This document shows positions 1 through 8,029 of a DNA stretch of 28,010 nt, one piece after another. Numbering within the stretch: position 1 is the stretch's first letter; the number at the start of each line of letters is the position of its first letter. Origin of the DNA: JALCLA01 sp965653565 (GTDB lineage: Bacteria; Pseudomonadota; Gammaproteobacteria; Xanthomonadales; Xanthomonadaceae); the NCBI GenBank assembly GCA_965653565.1, contig CBFHAI010000060.1:1-28010 (forward strand), given 5' to 3'. Under the pieces are notes generated by a model. The model saw nothing but the letters and a program-made list of their open reading frames with translations, was not told the origin of the DNA and did not search any database. The translations under genes and the position numbers were made by a program.

Positions 1-87
1 TCAGCCACGGCAACCTCGAAGCGGCGCTTGGGGGCGCAAAGCTGGCAGATGCGGCCGTAATCGTTTCATACCACGCCACGCATCGCA

Positions 88-870
88 TCAGGCCGCGCGC
101 CGCGCGGCGCGCCAGAGTTGCCACAGCGCGCCGAACGAGGCGGCACGCTCGGGCGCCAGTTTACCGGCCGCCAGGCGGCGCGCACGGCGCCAGTCGAGCG
201 CCGTGCGGCAGCGACGATAGAGCGCGCCACCCGCCGCCGCCTGCGCGCGCTCAGCGAGTTCCTTGCCCAGGTCCGCGATCAGTGCCTGTGCAGCGGACGA
301 CGGCGGCGACGACGCCAGCTCGTCGGCGCCGACCTGGTGCCGTGCGCGCAGGTTCAACGGCCACTGCAATGCGGATGCATCGCGCAGCAGGGCGCGATCG
401 AGCCGGCGCATCGCGTGATGCACCGCGATCGCGTCGGGCGCCGGCGCTCCGCCGAACAGCGCCGCCTCGATCCGGGCCGTGACGCGCGCGTATGGCGCCG
501 TGGTCGCGAGCCAGGCATCGACATCCGCCGACGGCCGATCGTGCGACGCGGCCAGCGAACCCGCATGCGCGAGCGCGTGCCACTCGGCCGGCGCAACGGC
601 GCGCACGGCCGCGTGCGTCGACAGCACCCGCGCGAGCGGATGGCGCGCACTCTGCGCGGCGGTGCGCGCGAGTTCGTCGGCCCACCACGCGAGCTTGGTC
701 TGCGTCACGTTGGCATCGCTCAGCTCGAACACCGTTTCATCGAGTTCATTGAGCAGCGCGCCCCACAGTTCGAACAATTGGCGCTGCGAAACGGGACAGA
801 AACCGCGCGCGATTTCCATGCCGGGCTCGCGCGCGAGCCATTTGTCGACATAGGTGCCGGCCTCAGACAT
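88..870 (-). CDS. Phytoene/squalene synthase-like protein, probably non-catalytic
   Basis: A 260-residue protein of the all-alpha trans-isoprenyl/squalene-phytoene synthase superfamily. The family signature seen is TKLAWWADEL at about residues 58-67, which matches the KLAWW.DE stretch of these proteins and of the mitochondrial assembly factor NDUFAF6. The two Asp-rich DxxxD metal-binding motifs that catalytic squalene and phytoene synthases need are not evident. I therefore infer a pseudoenzyme or a protein of unknown role rather than a carotenoid enzyme, and no carotenoid or hopanoid gene lies nearby. It is the last gene of the mtaD-ubiG-mupP-like operon. Its ATG overlaps the stop of the upstream phosphatase gene by 8 bp, which fits translational coupling. 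Family membership is fairly secure; the function is unknown. Confidence 0.8.
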   Translation of the reverse strand: MSEAGTYVDKWLAREPGMEIARGFCPVSQRQLFELWGALLNELDETVFELSDANVTQTKLAWWADELARTAAQSARHPLARVLSTHAAVRAVAPAEWHALAHAGSLAASHDRPSADVDAWLATTAPYARVTARIEAALFGGAPAPDAIAVHHAMRRLDRALLRDASALQWPLNLRARHQVGADELASSPPSSAAQALIADLGKELAERAQAAAGGALYRRCRTALDWRRARRLAAGKLAPERAASFGALWQLWRAARRAA

Positions 871-1549
871 GCGCGGCCTGACGCGGCAGCAACACGCCGG
901 GCTGCAGTAGTTCGAGCGGGTGTTCGAGCAGCAGATCAGCGCCCCAGGATTCGATGCGATCGTCGGCGTCGCGATAGCCCCAGGCGGCGGCGATGCTCTT
1001 CATGCCGGCAGCATGCGCGGCCTGCACATCGCGCGCGTCGTCGCCAACGTACACCGCATCGCGCACCGTGCGGCCGGCGCGCGCGCAGGCGACGCGCAAC
1101 GGTTCGGGATCGGGTTTGCGCACCGGCAGCGTGTCGCCGCCGATCAGCACCGCGCAACGCTCGCTGAGGCCGAGCGCGTCGATCAGCGAACGGGCGAGAC
1201 CTTCGGGTTTGTTGGTGACGATGCCCCAGCGCGAGCCGGCGCCTTCGATCGCATCGAGCACCTCGCCCATGCCGTCGAACAGGCGCGAATGGCGTGCGAT
1301 GTCGGCAGCGTAGCGCTCGAGAAACCGCGGCACGTAGGCTTCGCGTGCAAGCGCGTCGAGTTCGGGGAAAGCGATCGCCAGCATCGCACGGCTGCCGCGC
1401 GAAACGGCCGGCCTGAGTTGCGCCACATCGAGCGTCTCGCGGCCGGCTTCGCGCAGCAGCGCATTGGCGGCGGCGCACAGGTCGGCGGCGGTGTCGAGCA
1501 CGGTGCCGTCGAGATCGAACAGCACCAGCGGTGCCACGGCGACGCTCAT
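863..1549 (-). CDS. mupP: HAD-family phosphatase (MupP / phosphoglycolate phosphatase type)
   Basis: A 228-residue HAD-IA hydrolase. Motif I is FDLDGT at residues 11-16, with nucleophile D12 and acid/base D14. Motif II is IVTNKP, motif III is the Lys of VRKPDPEP, and motif IV is YVGDDARD. The sequence would normally be called phosphoglycolate phosphatase (gph). Its place immediately downstream of ubiG, and the stretches RHSRLFDGM and WGADLLLEHPLEL, resemble the MurNAc-6-phosphate phosphatase MupP of pseudomonads, which works with AmgK and MurU in cell-wall recycling. The MupP assignment is inference from context and remembered similarity; Gph is the alternative. The start is the ATG that overlaps the ubiG stop (ATGA). 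A longer open frame upstream runs antisense to nothing and through ubiG, and was discarded. Confidence 0.82.
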   Translation of the reverse strand: MSVAVAPLVLFDLDGTVLDTAADLCAAANALLREAGRETLDVAQLRPAVSRGSRAMLAIAFPELDALAREAYVPRFLERYAADIARHSRLFDGMGEVLDAIEGAGSRWGIVTNKPEGLARSLIDALGLSERCAVLIGGDTLPVRKPDPEPLRVACARAGRTVRDAVYVGDDARDVQAAHAAGMKSIAAAWGYRDADDRIESWGADLLLEHPLELLQPGVLLPRQAAHV

Positions 1550-2256
1550 TCCGGTTTGCGCGCGCAGGCCAGGTAATTCACCTGCGTGCCGGCGCCGCGC
1601 CAGGCGCGCCGCGTGAACGGTTCGTAGTGCAGGCCGCTCACGTCTTCGAGTTCGAGCCCGGCCTCGCGCAGCCAGGCACCGAGTTCCGATGGCTTGATGA
1701 ATTGTGCGTAGTGATGCGTGCCGCGCGGCAGCAGGCGCATCACGTATTCGGCGCCGACGATCGCCAGCGCGAAGGCCTGCGGCGTGCGGTTGAGGGTGGA
1801 AACGAACAAACGCCCGCCCGGCGCGAGCAACTGCGCGCAGGCCGCGATCACCGAAGCCGGATCGGGTACGTGCTCGAGCATTTCCATGCAGGTGATCGCC
1901 GCGAACCGGCCCGGCATTTCGGCCGCCAATTGTTCGACGCTGGTTTCGCGGTAATCGACCTGCAACTCGGATTCGTGCAGATGCAGCCGCGCGATCTGCA
2001 GCACCTGCGGCGCAAGATCGATCGCCGTCACGACGGCGCCTTCGCGCGCCAGTGCTTCCGACAGCAGCCCGCCGCCGCAGCCGACATCGAGCACCGCTAT
2101 GCCGCGCAGCGCGACACGCTCGCGCACATAGGCCAGGCGCACGGGATTCAAATCGTGCAGCGGGCGCGATTCGCCATCCGGATCCCACCAGCGGTGCGCC
2201 AGCGCATCGAACTTGGCGAGTTCGCCGGCGTCGACGTTTTCGCTCTGTGCGTTCAT
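1546..2256 (-). CDS. ubiG: Ubiquinone biosynthesis O-methyltransferase
   Basis: A 236-residue class I SAM methyltransferase that carries out the two O-methylations of ubiquinone biosynthesis at the membrane-associated Ubi complex. The UbiG N-terminus is recognisable in the KFDALAHRWWDPDGE stretch (residues 14-28). The SAM-binding motif I, VLDVGCGGG, is at 55-63. CMEMLEHVPDP, FVSTLNRTP and GTHHYAQFI are family blocks. The start is set by the ATG that overlaps the mtaD stop by 4 bp (ATGA); its own TGA overlaps the ATG of the phosphatase gene in the same way. The upstream deaminase may remove the S-adenosylhomocysteine that this enzyme releases, which gives the pairing a metabolic logic (inference). 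Length and motifs are normal for the family. Confidence 0.97.
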   Translation of the reverse strand: MNAQSENVDAGELAKFDALAHRWWDPDGESRPLHDLNPVRLAYVRERVALRGIAVLDVGCGGGLLSEALAREGAVVTAIDLAPQVLQIARLHLHESELQVDYRETSVEQLAAEMPGRFAAITCMEMLEHVPDPASVIAACAQLLAPGGRLFVSTLNRTPQAFALAIVGAEYVMRLLPRGTHHYAQFIKPSELGAWLREAGLELEDVSGLHYEPFTRRAWRGAGTQVNYLACARKPE

Positions 2257-3599
2257 TGGCGCGGCACTCCGGCGATACGTTCGCGCCATTCGCCGGCCTT
2301 GGCGATGAGCGCGGTTTCGTCGAGGTCGACGAGGCGGCCTTCGACCAGTTTCGGCACGCCGTCGATCCACACGTCGGTCACCTGCTGACGGCCGCTGGCA
2401 TAGACGAGTTGCGAGATCGCGTTGTAGAACGGCTGCGATTCGATCACATCCAGTCGCACGGTGATCAGGTCGGCACGTTTACCGATCTCGATCGAGCCGA
2501 TCTGATCGCCCAGGCCCATCGCACGCGCGCCGCCGAGGGTCGCCACGTGCAGCGCGCTCGGCGCATCGAGGGCCGAGGCGTCCTGCGCCACCGCTTTGGC
2601 GAGCAGGGCCGCGGTGTGCATTTCACCGAACATGTCGAGATCGTTGTTGCTGGCCGCACCGTCGGTGCCGAGCGCGAGATTCACGCCGGCGCGACGCAAG
2701 GCTTCGGCCGGGCAGAAGCCCGAGGCCAGTTTGAGATTCGATTCCGGGCAATGCACCACCGACACGCCGCGTTCGGCGCACAGCGCGATTTCGCCTTCGG
2801 TGAGCTGCGTCATGTGCACCGCGATCAACTGATCGTTGACCAATCCCAGGCGCTGCAGCCGCGCGAGCGGACGCTGGCCGGTCTGCTTGAGCGAATCTTC
2901 GACTTCCTGCGCGGTTTCGTGCACGTGGCAATGCACTTGCAGATCGAGTTGGTCGGCGAGCAGGTGGATGCGTTCGAAAGATTCGTCGCTGACGGTGTAC
3001 GGCGCATGCGGCGCGAAGCAGGTGCCGACCAGCGCATCGCTGCGGTACAGATCGTGCACTTCGAGCGCCTTGTCGAAATACTCGGCCTGCGATTTGGCCC
3101 AGGCGCCCGGGAATTCGATGATCGGCAGACCGACCAGCGCGCGGAAGCCGAGCCGCTTGTAGGTGGCCGCCAGCACGTCGGGAAAGAAGTAGTTTTCGTT
3201 GCAGCAGGTGGTGCCGCCCCGCAGCATTTCGGCCACCGATAGCTGCGCGCCGTCGGCGCAGAATTCGGCGCCCATCACGGCACCTTCGATCGGCCACATG
3301 TGTTCGGTGAGCCAACGCATCAGCGGCAGATCGTCGGCGACGCCGCGCATCAGCGTCATCGGGTTGTGCGTGTGGGCGTTCACCAGGCCCGGCAACAGCA
3401 CGCTGTTCGGGCGCTGCACGCGGGTACGCGGAGTGAAGCGCTTCCAGGCTTCGAGACGCGGCAGCAGCGCGACGATGCGGCCGGCCTGCACGGCAACGGC
3501 GTGGTCTTCGAGCACCAGGCCGCGCGGTTCGATCGGGATCACCCAGCCGGCTTCGATCAACAGGTCGCAGGCTTCGGGGGCAACGGATGCTTGCGTCAT
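2253..3599 (-). CDS. mtaD: 5'-methylthioadenosine/S-adenosylhomocysteine deaminase (TRZ/ATZ amidohydrolase)
   Basis: A 448-residue amidohydrolase-superfamily enzyme. The metal-binding HTH is at residues 76-78 (NAHTHNPMTLMRG). Further ligand and substrate blocks are HCHVHETAQEV, CPESNLKLASG and GTDGAASNNDLDMFGEM. Family knowledge: these enzymes deaminate methylthioadenosine and/or SAH to the inosine form, and the Pseudomonas aeruginosa homolog adjacent to ubiG is an MTA deaminase. Which substrate this one prefers cannot be read from the sequence. The ATG at 3599 is chosen because an AAAGGA ribosome site (3605-3610, complement) stands 7-8 bp upstream. An open frame continues about 250 bp further without family similarity. 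This is the first gene of a four-gene overlapping operon. Confidence 0.92.
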   Translation of the reverse strand: MTQASVAPEACDLLIEAGWVIPIEPRGLVLEDHAVAVQAGRIVALLPRLEAWKRFTPRTRVQRPNSVLLPGLVNAHTHNPMTLMRGVADDLPLMRWLTEHMWPIEGAVMGAEFCADGAQLSVAEMLRGGTTCCNENYFFPDVLAATYKRLGFRALVGLPIIEFPGAWAKSQAEYFDKALEVHDLYRSDALVGTCFAPHAPYTVSDESFERIHLLADQLDLQVHCHVHETAQEVEDSLKQTGQRPLARLQRLGLVNDQLIAVHMTQLTEGEIALCAERGVSVVHCPESNLKLASGFCPAEALRRAGVNLALGTDGAASNNDLDMFGEMHTAALLAKAVAQDASALDAPSALHVATLGGARAMGLGDQIGSIEIGKRADLITVRLDVIESQPFYNAISQLVYASGRQQVTDVWIDGVPKLVEGRLVDLDETALIAKAGEWRERIAGVPRQ

Positions 3600-3945
3600 G
3601 CGTGTCCTTTGCGATTCGCCGCGTTCGGGCCTTGGTTGCGTGGCGGTGTTCGACGGCCTGGGGTCATCGTTGGCTTGCGGAATCCACCGATACCGGAAGG
3701 CTGCGCGGCAACGGGAGTCACTGGGTCCCCGCTGACGATCGAAGCGCGGGACGACGATCGGCGGGGTTTGCAAAAATGACTTTTTTGCGACACGAAAAAA
3801 CGCGATGCAACGATTACTCGAAACACAACGCTCGCCATGCGCGAAGCTCAACCATCACGCTGCAACGCACAGCCGTTGCTTCCAACAAAAACAGCATGCT
3901 GGGTCGGCACAATGACAATCGCCACCGCGCCGACGGGTTTCGCCG
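3600..3945. other. Intergenic region between efp and mtaD
   Basis: A 346-bp gap with no credible gene. It is less GC-rich than its surroundings, with an A/T-rich patch at about 3770-3830 that probably holds the promoter of the mtaD operon (minus strand); no clean -35/-10 pair can be named. Inverted repeats are present at 3862-3879 (GCAACG arms, 6-nt loop) and at 3932-3947 (GACGG arms overlapping the efp stop). CAGCATGCTG followed by a U-run on the minus strand, near 3890-3905, could be a weak efp terminator. These assignments are tentative. Confidence 0.4.
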
Positions 3946-4512
3946 TCACTTCACCCGGCTGAAATACTCGCCGGTGCGGGTGTCGACCTTGATCACTTCG
4001 TCCTGGCCCACGAACAGCGGCACCCGCACCACGGCGCCGGTTTCGAGCTTGGCCGGCTTGCCGCCGCCGCCCGAGGTGTCGCCGCGCACGCCCGGATCGG
4101 TTTCGACGATCTTCAGTTCGACGAAATTCGGCGGCGTCACCGCCAGCGGGGCGCCGTTCCACAGCGTCACCACGCAGGTTTCCTCGCCCTTGATCCACAG
4201 CGCGGCGTCGCCCACGACGTTCTTGTCGGCGGTGTGCTGCTCGAAGGTTTCCGGCTGCATGAAGTGCCAGAATTCGCCGTCGTTGTAGAGGTATTGCATG
4301 TCGGTATCGACCACATCGGCGGCTTCCACCGAATCGGTGGACTTCATCGTCATTTCGACGACGCGGCCGGTCTTGATGTTGCGATACTTCACGCGGGTGA
4401 AGGCCTGGCCTTTGCCGGGCTTGATGTAGTCGGTATCGACGATCACGCACGGGTGGGCGTCCACCATGATCTTCATACCGTTCTTGACGTCGTTCATGCC
4501 ATAGCTGGCCAT
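3946..4512 (-). CDS. efp: Translation elongation factor P
   Basis: A 188-residue EF-P, the exact usual length. It binds ribosomes stalled at polyproline stretches between the P and E sites and stimulates peptide-bond formation. The N-terminal KOW-like domain carries the modification loop DYIKPGKGQAF, with the modifiable lysine at K34. The C-terminal block EVIKVDTRTGEYFSRVK is canonical. The lysine-type loop and the divergently encoded epmB indicate the beta-lysylation route (EpmA/EpmB) rather than arginine rhamnosylation. The ATG at 4512 is chosen because it gives the canonical N-terminus and has a GGAG site about 8 bp upstream. The open frame extends further upstream through the epmB start, which is not credible. 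Confidence 0.99.
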   Translation of the reverse strand: MASYGMNDVKNGMKIMVDAHPCVIVDTDYIKPGKGQAFTRVKYRNIKTGRVVEMTMKSTDSVEAADVVDTDMQYLYNDGEFWHFMQPETFEQHTADKNVVGDAALWIKGEETCVVTLWNGAPLAVTPPNFVELKIVETDPGVRGDTSGGGGKPAKLETGAVVRVPLFVGQDEVIKVDTRTGEYFSRVK

Positions 4513-4548
4513 GGGTCGCTCCGTGATCGCCGCGCAAGTCGATGCGGC

Positions 4549-4554
4549 TATAAT
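4549..4554 (+). promoter_or_regulatory. Candidate -10 box for epmB (TATAAT)
   Basis: A perfect TATAAT lies in the 87-bp divergent efp-epmB spacer, about 45 bp before the epmB ATG. No good -35 box is seen at the usual distance on the plus strand. The reverse complement also offers a TTATAG-like -10 for efp. The hairpin CCCGGC-gagc-GCCGGG at 4575-4590 sits just before the epmB start and could affect its translation. Confidence 0.4.
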
Positions 4555-4599
4555 TCGAGGTTGGATGAGGAATTCCCGGCGAGCGCCGGGCAAGCGAAC

Positions 4600-5604
4600 A
4601 TGATAACCGCAAGCGCCCCCAAAGCGCAGCCCGCCGCCGATTGGCGACGCGGCTACCGCGATGCGATCAGCGACCCCGCCGAGCTGCTGCGCCTCCTGCA
4701 GCTGCCGCAGCTGGCGGCCCGTTTGCCGGCCGATTGCGGCGATTTTCCGCTGCGCGTGCCGCGCGGTTTCGTGGCGCGCATGGGCGTGGGCGATCCGCAC
4801 GATCCGCTACTGCGCCAGGTGCTGCCGCTCGACCAGGAATACCGGCCCGTCGCCGGCTTCGACACCGATGCGGTGGGCGACCTGGCCGCGCGCGGCGCGC
4901 GCGGGCTGCTGCACAAGTACAAGGGCCGCGCGCTGCTGGTCGCCACCGGCAGTTGCGCGGTGCATTGCCGCTACTGTTTCCGCCGGCATTTTCCCTATGG
5001 CGACGAGATCGCCGCGGCCGGCAACTGGCGCGAATCGATCGATTACCTGCGCGCCAATCCGGACGTGCACGAAGTGATCCTGAGCGGCGGCGATCCGCTG
5101 TCGCTGGCCACCGCCAAGCTGGCCGACCTCACCGACGCCCTCGCCGGCCTGCCGCAGATCCGCCGCCTGCGTCTGCATACGCGATTGCCGATCGTGCTGC
5201 CGGAACGCGTCGACGACGAGCTGACGCGCTGGCTCGGCGCATTGCCGTGGCCGGTGGTCATGGTGGTGCACAGCAATCACGCCAACGAGATCGACGACCC
5301 GGTGGCGCGTGCACTGGCGGGCCTGCGCGCGGCCGGGGCGCGGCTGCTCAACCAGTCGGTGCTGCTGCGCGGCGTCAACGATTCGGTGTCCAGCCTGGTG
5401 GCACTGTCCGAACGGCTGTTCGATTGCGACGTGCAGCCGTATTACCTGCACCAGCTCGATCGCGTCGCCGGCGCGGCCCACTTCGAGGTACCCGACGCCG
5501 AGGCGCTGGCGCTGGAAGCGGGCATGCGGGCACGCCTGCCGGGCTATCTGGTGCCGCTGCTGGTGCGCGAACTGCCGGGCGAGGCCAACAAGCGGCCGCT
5601 GTGA
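4600..5604 (+). CDS. epmB: EF-P beta-lysylation enzyme, lysine 2,3-aminomutase EpmB
   Basis: A 334-residue radical-SAM, PLP-dependent lysine 2,3-aminomutase of the short bacterial EpmB (YjeK) type. It converts (S)-alpha-lysine to (R)-beta-lysine, which EpmA then attaches to EF-P K34. The radical-SAM cluster motif CxxxCxxC is C119, C123 and C126 (CAVHCRYCFRR). EVILSGGDPLSL, the LRLHTRLPIVLP block and YYLHQLDRVAGAAHFEV are family signatures. The length fits EpmB and not the longer clostridial KamA. It is divergent from its substrate gene efp, a functional arrangement that also argues for EpmB. epmA is not in the window. An earlier in-frame ATG would overlap efp and is rejected. Confidence 0.97.
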   Translation: MITASAPKAQPAADWRRGYRDAISDPAELLRLLQLPQLAARLPADCGDFPLRVPRGFVARMGVGDPHDPLLRQVLPLDQEYRPVAGFDTDAVGDLAARGARGLLHKYKGRALLVATGSCAVHCRYCFRRHFPYGDEIAAAGNWRESIDYLRANPDVHEVILSGGDPLSLATAKLADLTDALAGLPQIRRLRLHTRLPIVLPERVDDELTRWLGALPWPVVMVVHSNHANEIDDPVARALAGLRAAGARLLNQSVLLRGVNDSVSSLVALSERLFDCDVQPYYLHQLDRVAGAAHFEVPDAEALALEAGMRARLPGYLVPLLVRELPGEANKRPL

Positions 5605-5685
5605 GGCTGTCCGGGGGGCGCAGGGTTTGGAGTTTCCCTGCCCGACATGTAACCATCCAAGGGACAAAGGGAGTCGTCCACATAC

Positions 5686-7764
5686 ATGGCTAGCCACGAT
5701 TCCGTCATCCGATTGCTGCTGGTGGAAGACCGCCTGGATGACGCCGAACAACTGATCAGTTTCCTGCGCAACGGCGGCATGGCCGTGCGCCCGAACCGCC
5801 CGGAATCGGACGCCGAACTGCGCCGCATGCTCAAGGAGCAGCTGGTCGACATCGTGCTGGCGAGCTACGCCGCGAAAACCCTGCCCTTCGCGCAGGTGCT
5901 CGAAGCGGTAAATGCCAGCGGCAAGGACATCCCGGTCATCGCCACGGTGGCCGAGCTCAACGAAAAAACCGTGCTGCCGGTGCTGCAGAGCGGCGCCCGC
6001 GATGCCGCCCTGCGCACCAAGCCCGAGCACGTGCAACTGATCGTGCGCAACGAGTTCACCACGCTCGACCAGCGCCGCTCGGTGCGCCGCCTGGAAGCCT
6101 CGCTGCGCGAAACCGAACGCCGCTGCGATGCGCTGATCGCCTCGTCGCGCGATCCGATCGCCTACGTCCACGAAGGCATGCACATCCGGGCCAACCATGC
6201 CTATCTGGAAATGTTCGGCTACGAGAGCTTCGAGGAAGTCGAAGGCCTGCCGCTGCTCGACATGATCGCCGCCTCCGACGCCGGCAAGTTCAAGGATCTG
6301 CTGAAAAAGCTCAGCAAGGGCGAAGCGCCGCCGAAGAATCTCGAACTGCGCGCACAGAAATCCGACGGCGCCACTTTCGACGCCATCATGGAATTCGCCC
6401 AGGCCAGTTACGAAGGCGAGCCCTGCCTGCAGATCGTGATCCGGCAGCAGGTGATGGATGCCGAAATGGCGAGGGAACTCGACCAGCTGCGCCAGCGCGA
6501 CCAGGTGACCGGGCTCTACAACCGCCAGCATTTCATCGGCGAACTCGATACCGCGATCGCGGCGGCGGCCCAGGGCCGCGGCGATCAGGCGCTGATGCTG
6601 TTGCAGCTCGACAACTACGTGACCCTGGTCAACGACATCGGCATCGGCCACGCCGACGAATTGCTCGAACGCACCTCGCGCCGGCTGGAAAGCTCGCTCG
6701 GCCCGAATGCGATCGCCGCCCGCTTCAGCGATCACGGCTTCGCGATCCTGGTCAGCGAATCGGACCACAACGCCAGCCGCGCCCAGGCCGAAGCGGTGCG
6801 CAACAGCTTCCAGGGCGCGATCCTCGAGGTCGGCGACCGTTCGCTCAGCACCACGGTGAGCATCGGCGGCGTGCAGATCGGCGAGAAGATCGCCAGCACC
6901 CAGCAAGTGCTGGCGCGCGCCGGCCAGTGCCTGCAGACCGCGCTCACCGAGGGCGGCAACCGCGCCGTGCTGTTCGATCCGGCGGCGCGCGATCGCGCCG
7001 AAGAAGAACGCATGCAGCAATGGCTCGCCCGCATCCACGCGGCCATCGCCGGCGACGGCTTCGTGCTCAACTTCCAGCCGATCATCAATCTGCACGGCGA
7101 CGGCGGCGAGAACTATCAGGTGCTGCTGCGCATGCGCGGCCCCACCGGCGAGATCGTCAAGCCCGCCACGTTCCTGCCGATCGCCGAAGAACACGGCCTG
7201 CTCGATCAGGTCGACCGCTGGGTGATCCAGCACGCCATCGCGGCGATCGCCGAACGCAAGCGCGCCGGTCGCATCACCACGCTGTTCGTCAAGATCACGC
7301 CGGAAAGCCTGCAGGATGCCGCGCTCGCGGCCTGGATCGGCGTGGTGCTCAAACAGAACGCGGTGCCCGGCGCGCAGCTCGTGCTGTGCGTGCCGGAAGC
7401 CAAGGCCTTCACCAACCTGCGCGCCGCGCAGGAACTGCAGCGCGCGCTGGCGAAACTCGGCTGCGGCCTGTGCCTGGAACAGTTCGGCCTGGGCCTCAAC
7501 TCGTTCCAGTTGCTGACCCACGTCGACGCCACCTACCTGAGCCTCGACCAGACCCTGATCGCGGACCTGGGCAAGAACAGCGAAAGCCAGAAGAAGGTCA
7601 AGGAAATCGCCGACCGCGCCAAATCCGTCGGCAAACAGACCATCGCCGAAGGCGTGCAGGACGCCGGCTCGATGACGGTGCTCTTCACCAGCAGCGTGAA
7701 CTTCGTCGAAGGCATGTTCCTGGCGCCGCCGGGGCCAGAGATGAATTACGATTTCGGGCAGTAG
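5686..7764 (+). CDS. fimX: FimX-type c-di-GMP receptor, REC-PAS-degenerate GGDEF-degenerate EAL
   Basis: A 692-residue protein matching FimX in length and domain order: REC-like domain (about 1-125), PAS (about 145-260), GGDEF-like (about 270-430) and EAL-like (about 440-692). The REC domain starts with IRLLLVEDRLDDAEQ but lacks the usual phospho-Asp context. The GGDEF position reads SDHGF (348-352), so no cyclase activity is expected. The EAL position reads QVL (478-480, in YQVLLRMRG), so no phosphodiesterase activity is expected. Family knowledge: FimX of Pseudomonas and Xanthomonas binds c-di-GMP through its EAL-like domain and drives type IV pilus assembly and twitching, with PilZ and PilB as partners. 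None of the pil genes is in this window. It lies 81 bp after epmB in the same direction, possibly with its own promoter. Confidence 0.93.
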   Translation: MASHDSVIRLLLVEDRLDDAEQLISFLRNGGMAVRPNRPESDAELRRMLKEQLVDIVLASYAAKTLPFAQVLEAVNASGKDIPVIATVAELNEKTVLPVLQSGARDAALRTKPEHVQLIVRNEFTTLDQRRSVRRLEASLRETERRCDALIASSRDPIAYVHEGMHIRANHAYLEMFGYESFEEVEGLPLLDMIAASDAGKFKDLLKKLSKGEAPPKNLELRAQKSDGATFDAIMEFAQASYEGEPCLQIVIRQQVMDAEMARELDQLRQRDQVTGLYNRQHFIGELDTAIAAAAQGRGDQALMLLQLDNYVTLVNDIGIGHADELLERTSRRLESSLGPNAIAARFSDHGFAILVSESDHNASRAQAEAVRNSFQGAILEVGDRSLSTTVSIGGVQIGEKIASTQQVLARAGQCLQTALTEGGNRAVLFDPAARDRAEEERMQQWLARIHAAIAGDGFVLNFQPIINLHGDGGENYQVLLRMRGPTGEIVKPATFLPIAEEHGLLDQVDRWVIQHAIAAIAERKRAGRITTLFVKITPESLQDAALAAWIGVVLKQNAVPGAQLVLCVPEAKAFTNLRAAQELQRALAKLGCGLCLEQFGLGLNSFQLLTHVDATYLSLDQTLIADLGKNSESQKKVKEIADRAKSVGKQTIAEGVQDAGSMTVLFTSSVNFVEGMFLAPPGPEMNYDFGQ

Positions 7765-7821
7765 CGCTCGTCCGGCCAGGAACGCTTCGCCGTAGACCAA
7801 CGCGTCGCGAATAGCAGAAAA

Positions 7822-7960
7822 AGCGGGACGCAAAGGACGCAGAGATAAGAGAAAGGACGCAAAGGAGAGCGTCGATGCAGTGAAGCATCGGCGTTCCCTC
7901 ACTCCCTTCCGGCTTTTCTTTGCGTCCTTTCTTTTCCCTTTGCGTTCTTTGCGTCCCGCT
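7822..7960. repeat. Long imperfect hairpin repeat, copy 1 (ACGCAAAGG-type)
   Basis: A 139-bp near-palindrome between fimX and the M48 protease gene. Both arms start with AGCGGGACGCAAAG and extend about 45-50 bp, with three ACGCAAAGG-like units per arm and few mismatches. The centre holds a small hairpin, CGATGC-agtgaa-GCATCG. A second copy lies at 9291-9427. No coding capacity is seen. It resembles a MITE-like or REP-like dispersed element; no transposase is present. Confidence 0.85.
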
Positions 7961-8029
7961 CTGAAAAAATGGCGTATTTGCGCCTCGTCCGCCGTTTGAG
8001 GTGGCACCTCAATACGACGGACTCTTCCC

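Noticed and set aside
1..87. Possible gene ends or a 22-codon minus-strand peptide (1-69)
   Set aside because: The piece is too short, and no frame shows a recognisable family or ribosome site. A plus-strand gene tail ending at 60 cannot be excluded or supported.
118..1167. Plus-strand open frame of 349 codons
   Set aside because: It is an Arg-rich shadow antisense to the squalene-synthase-like and phosphatase genes.
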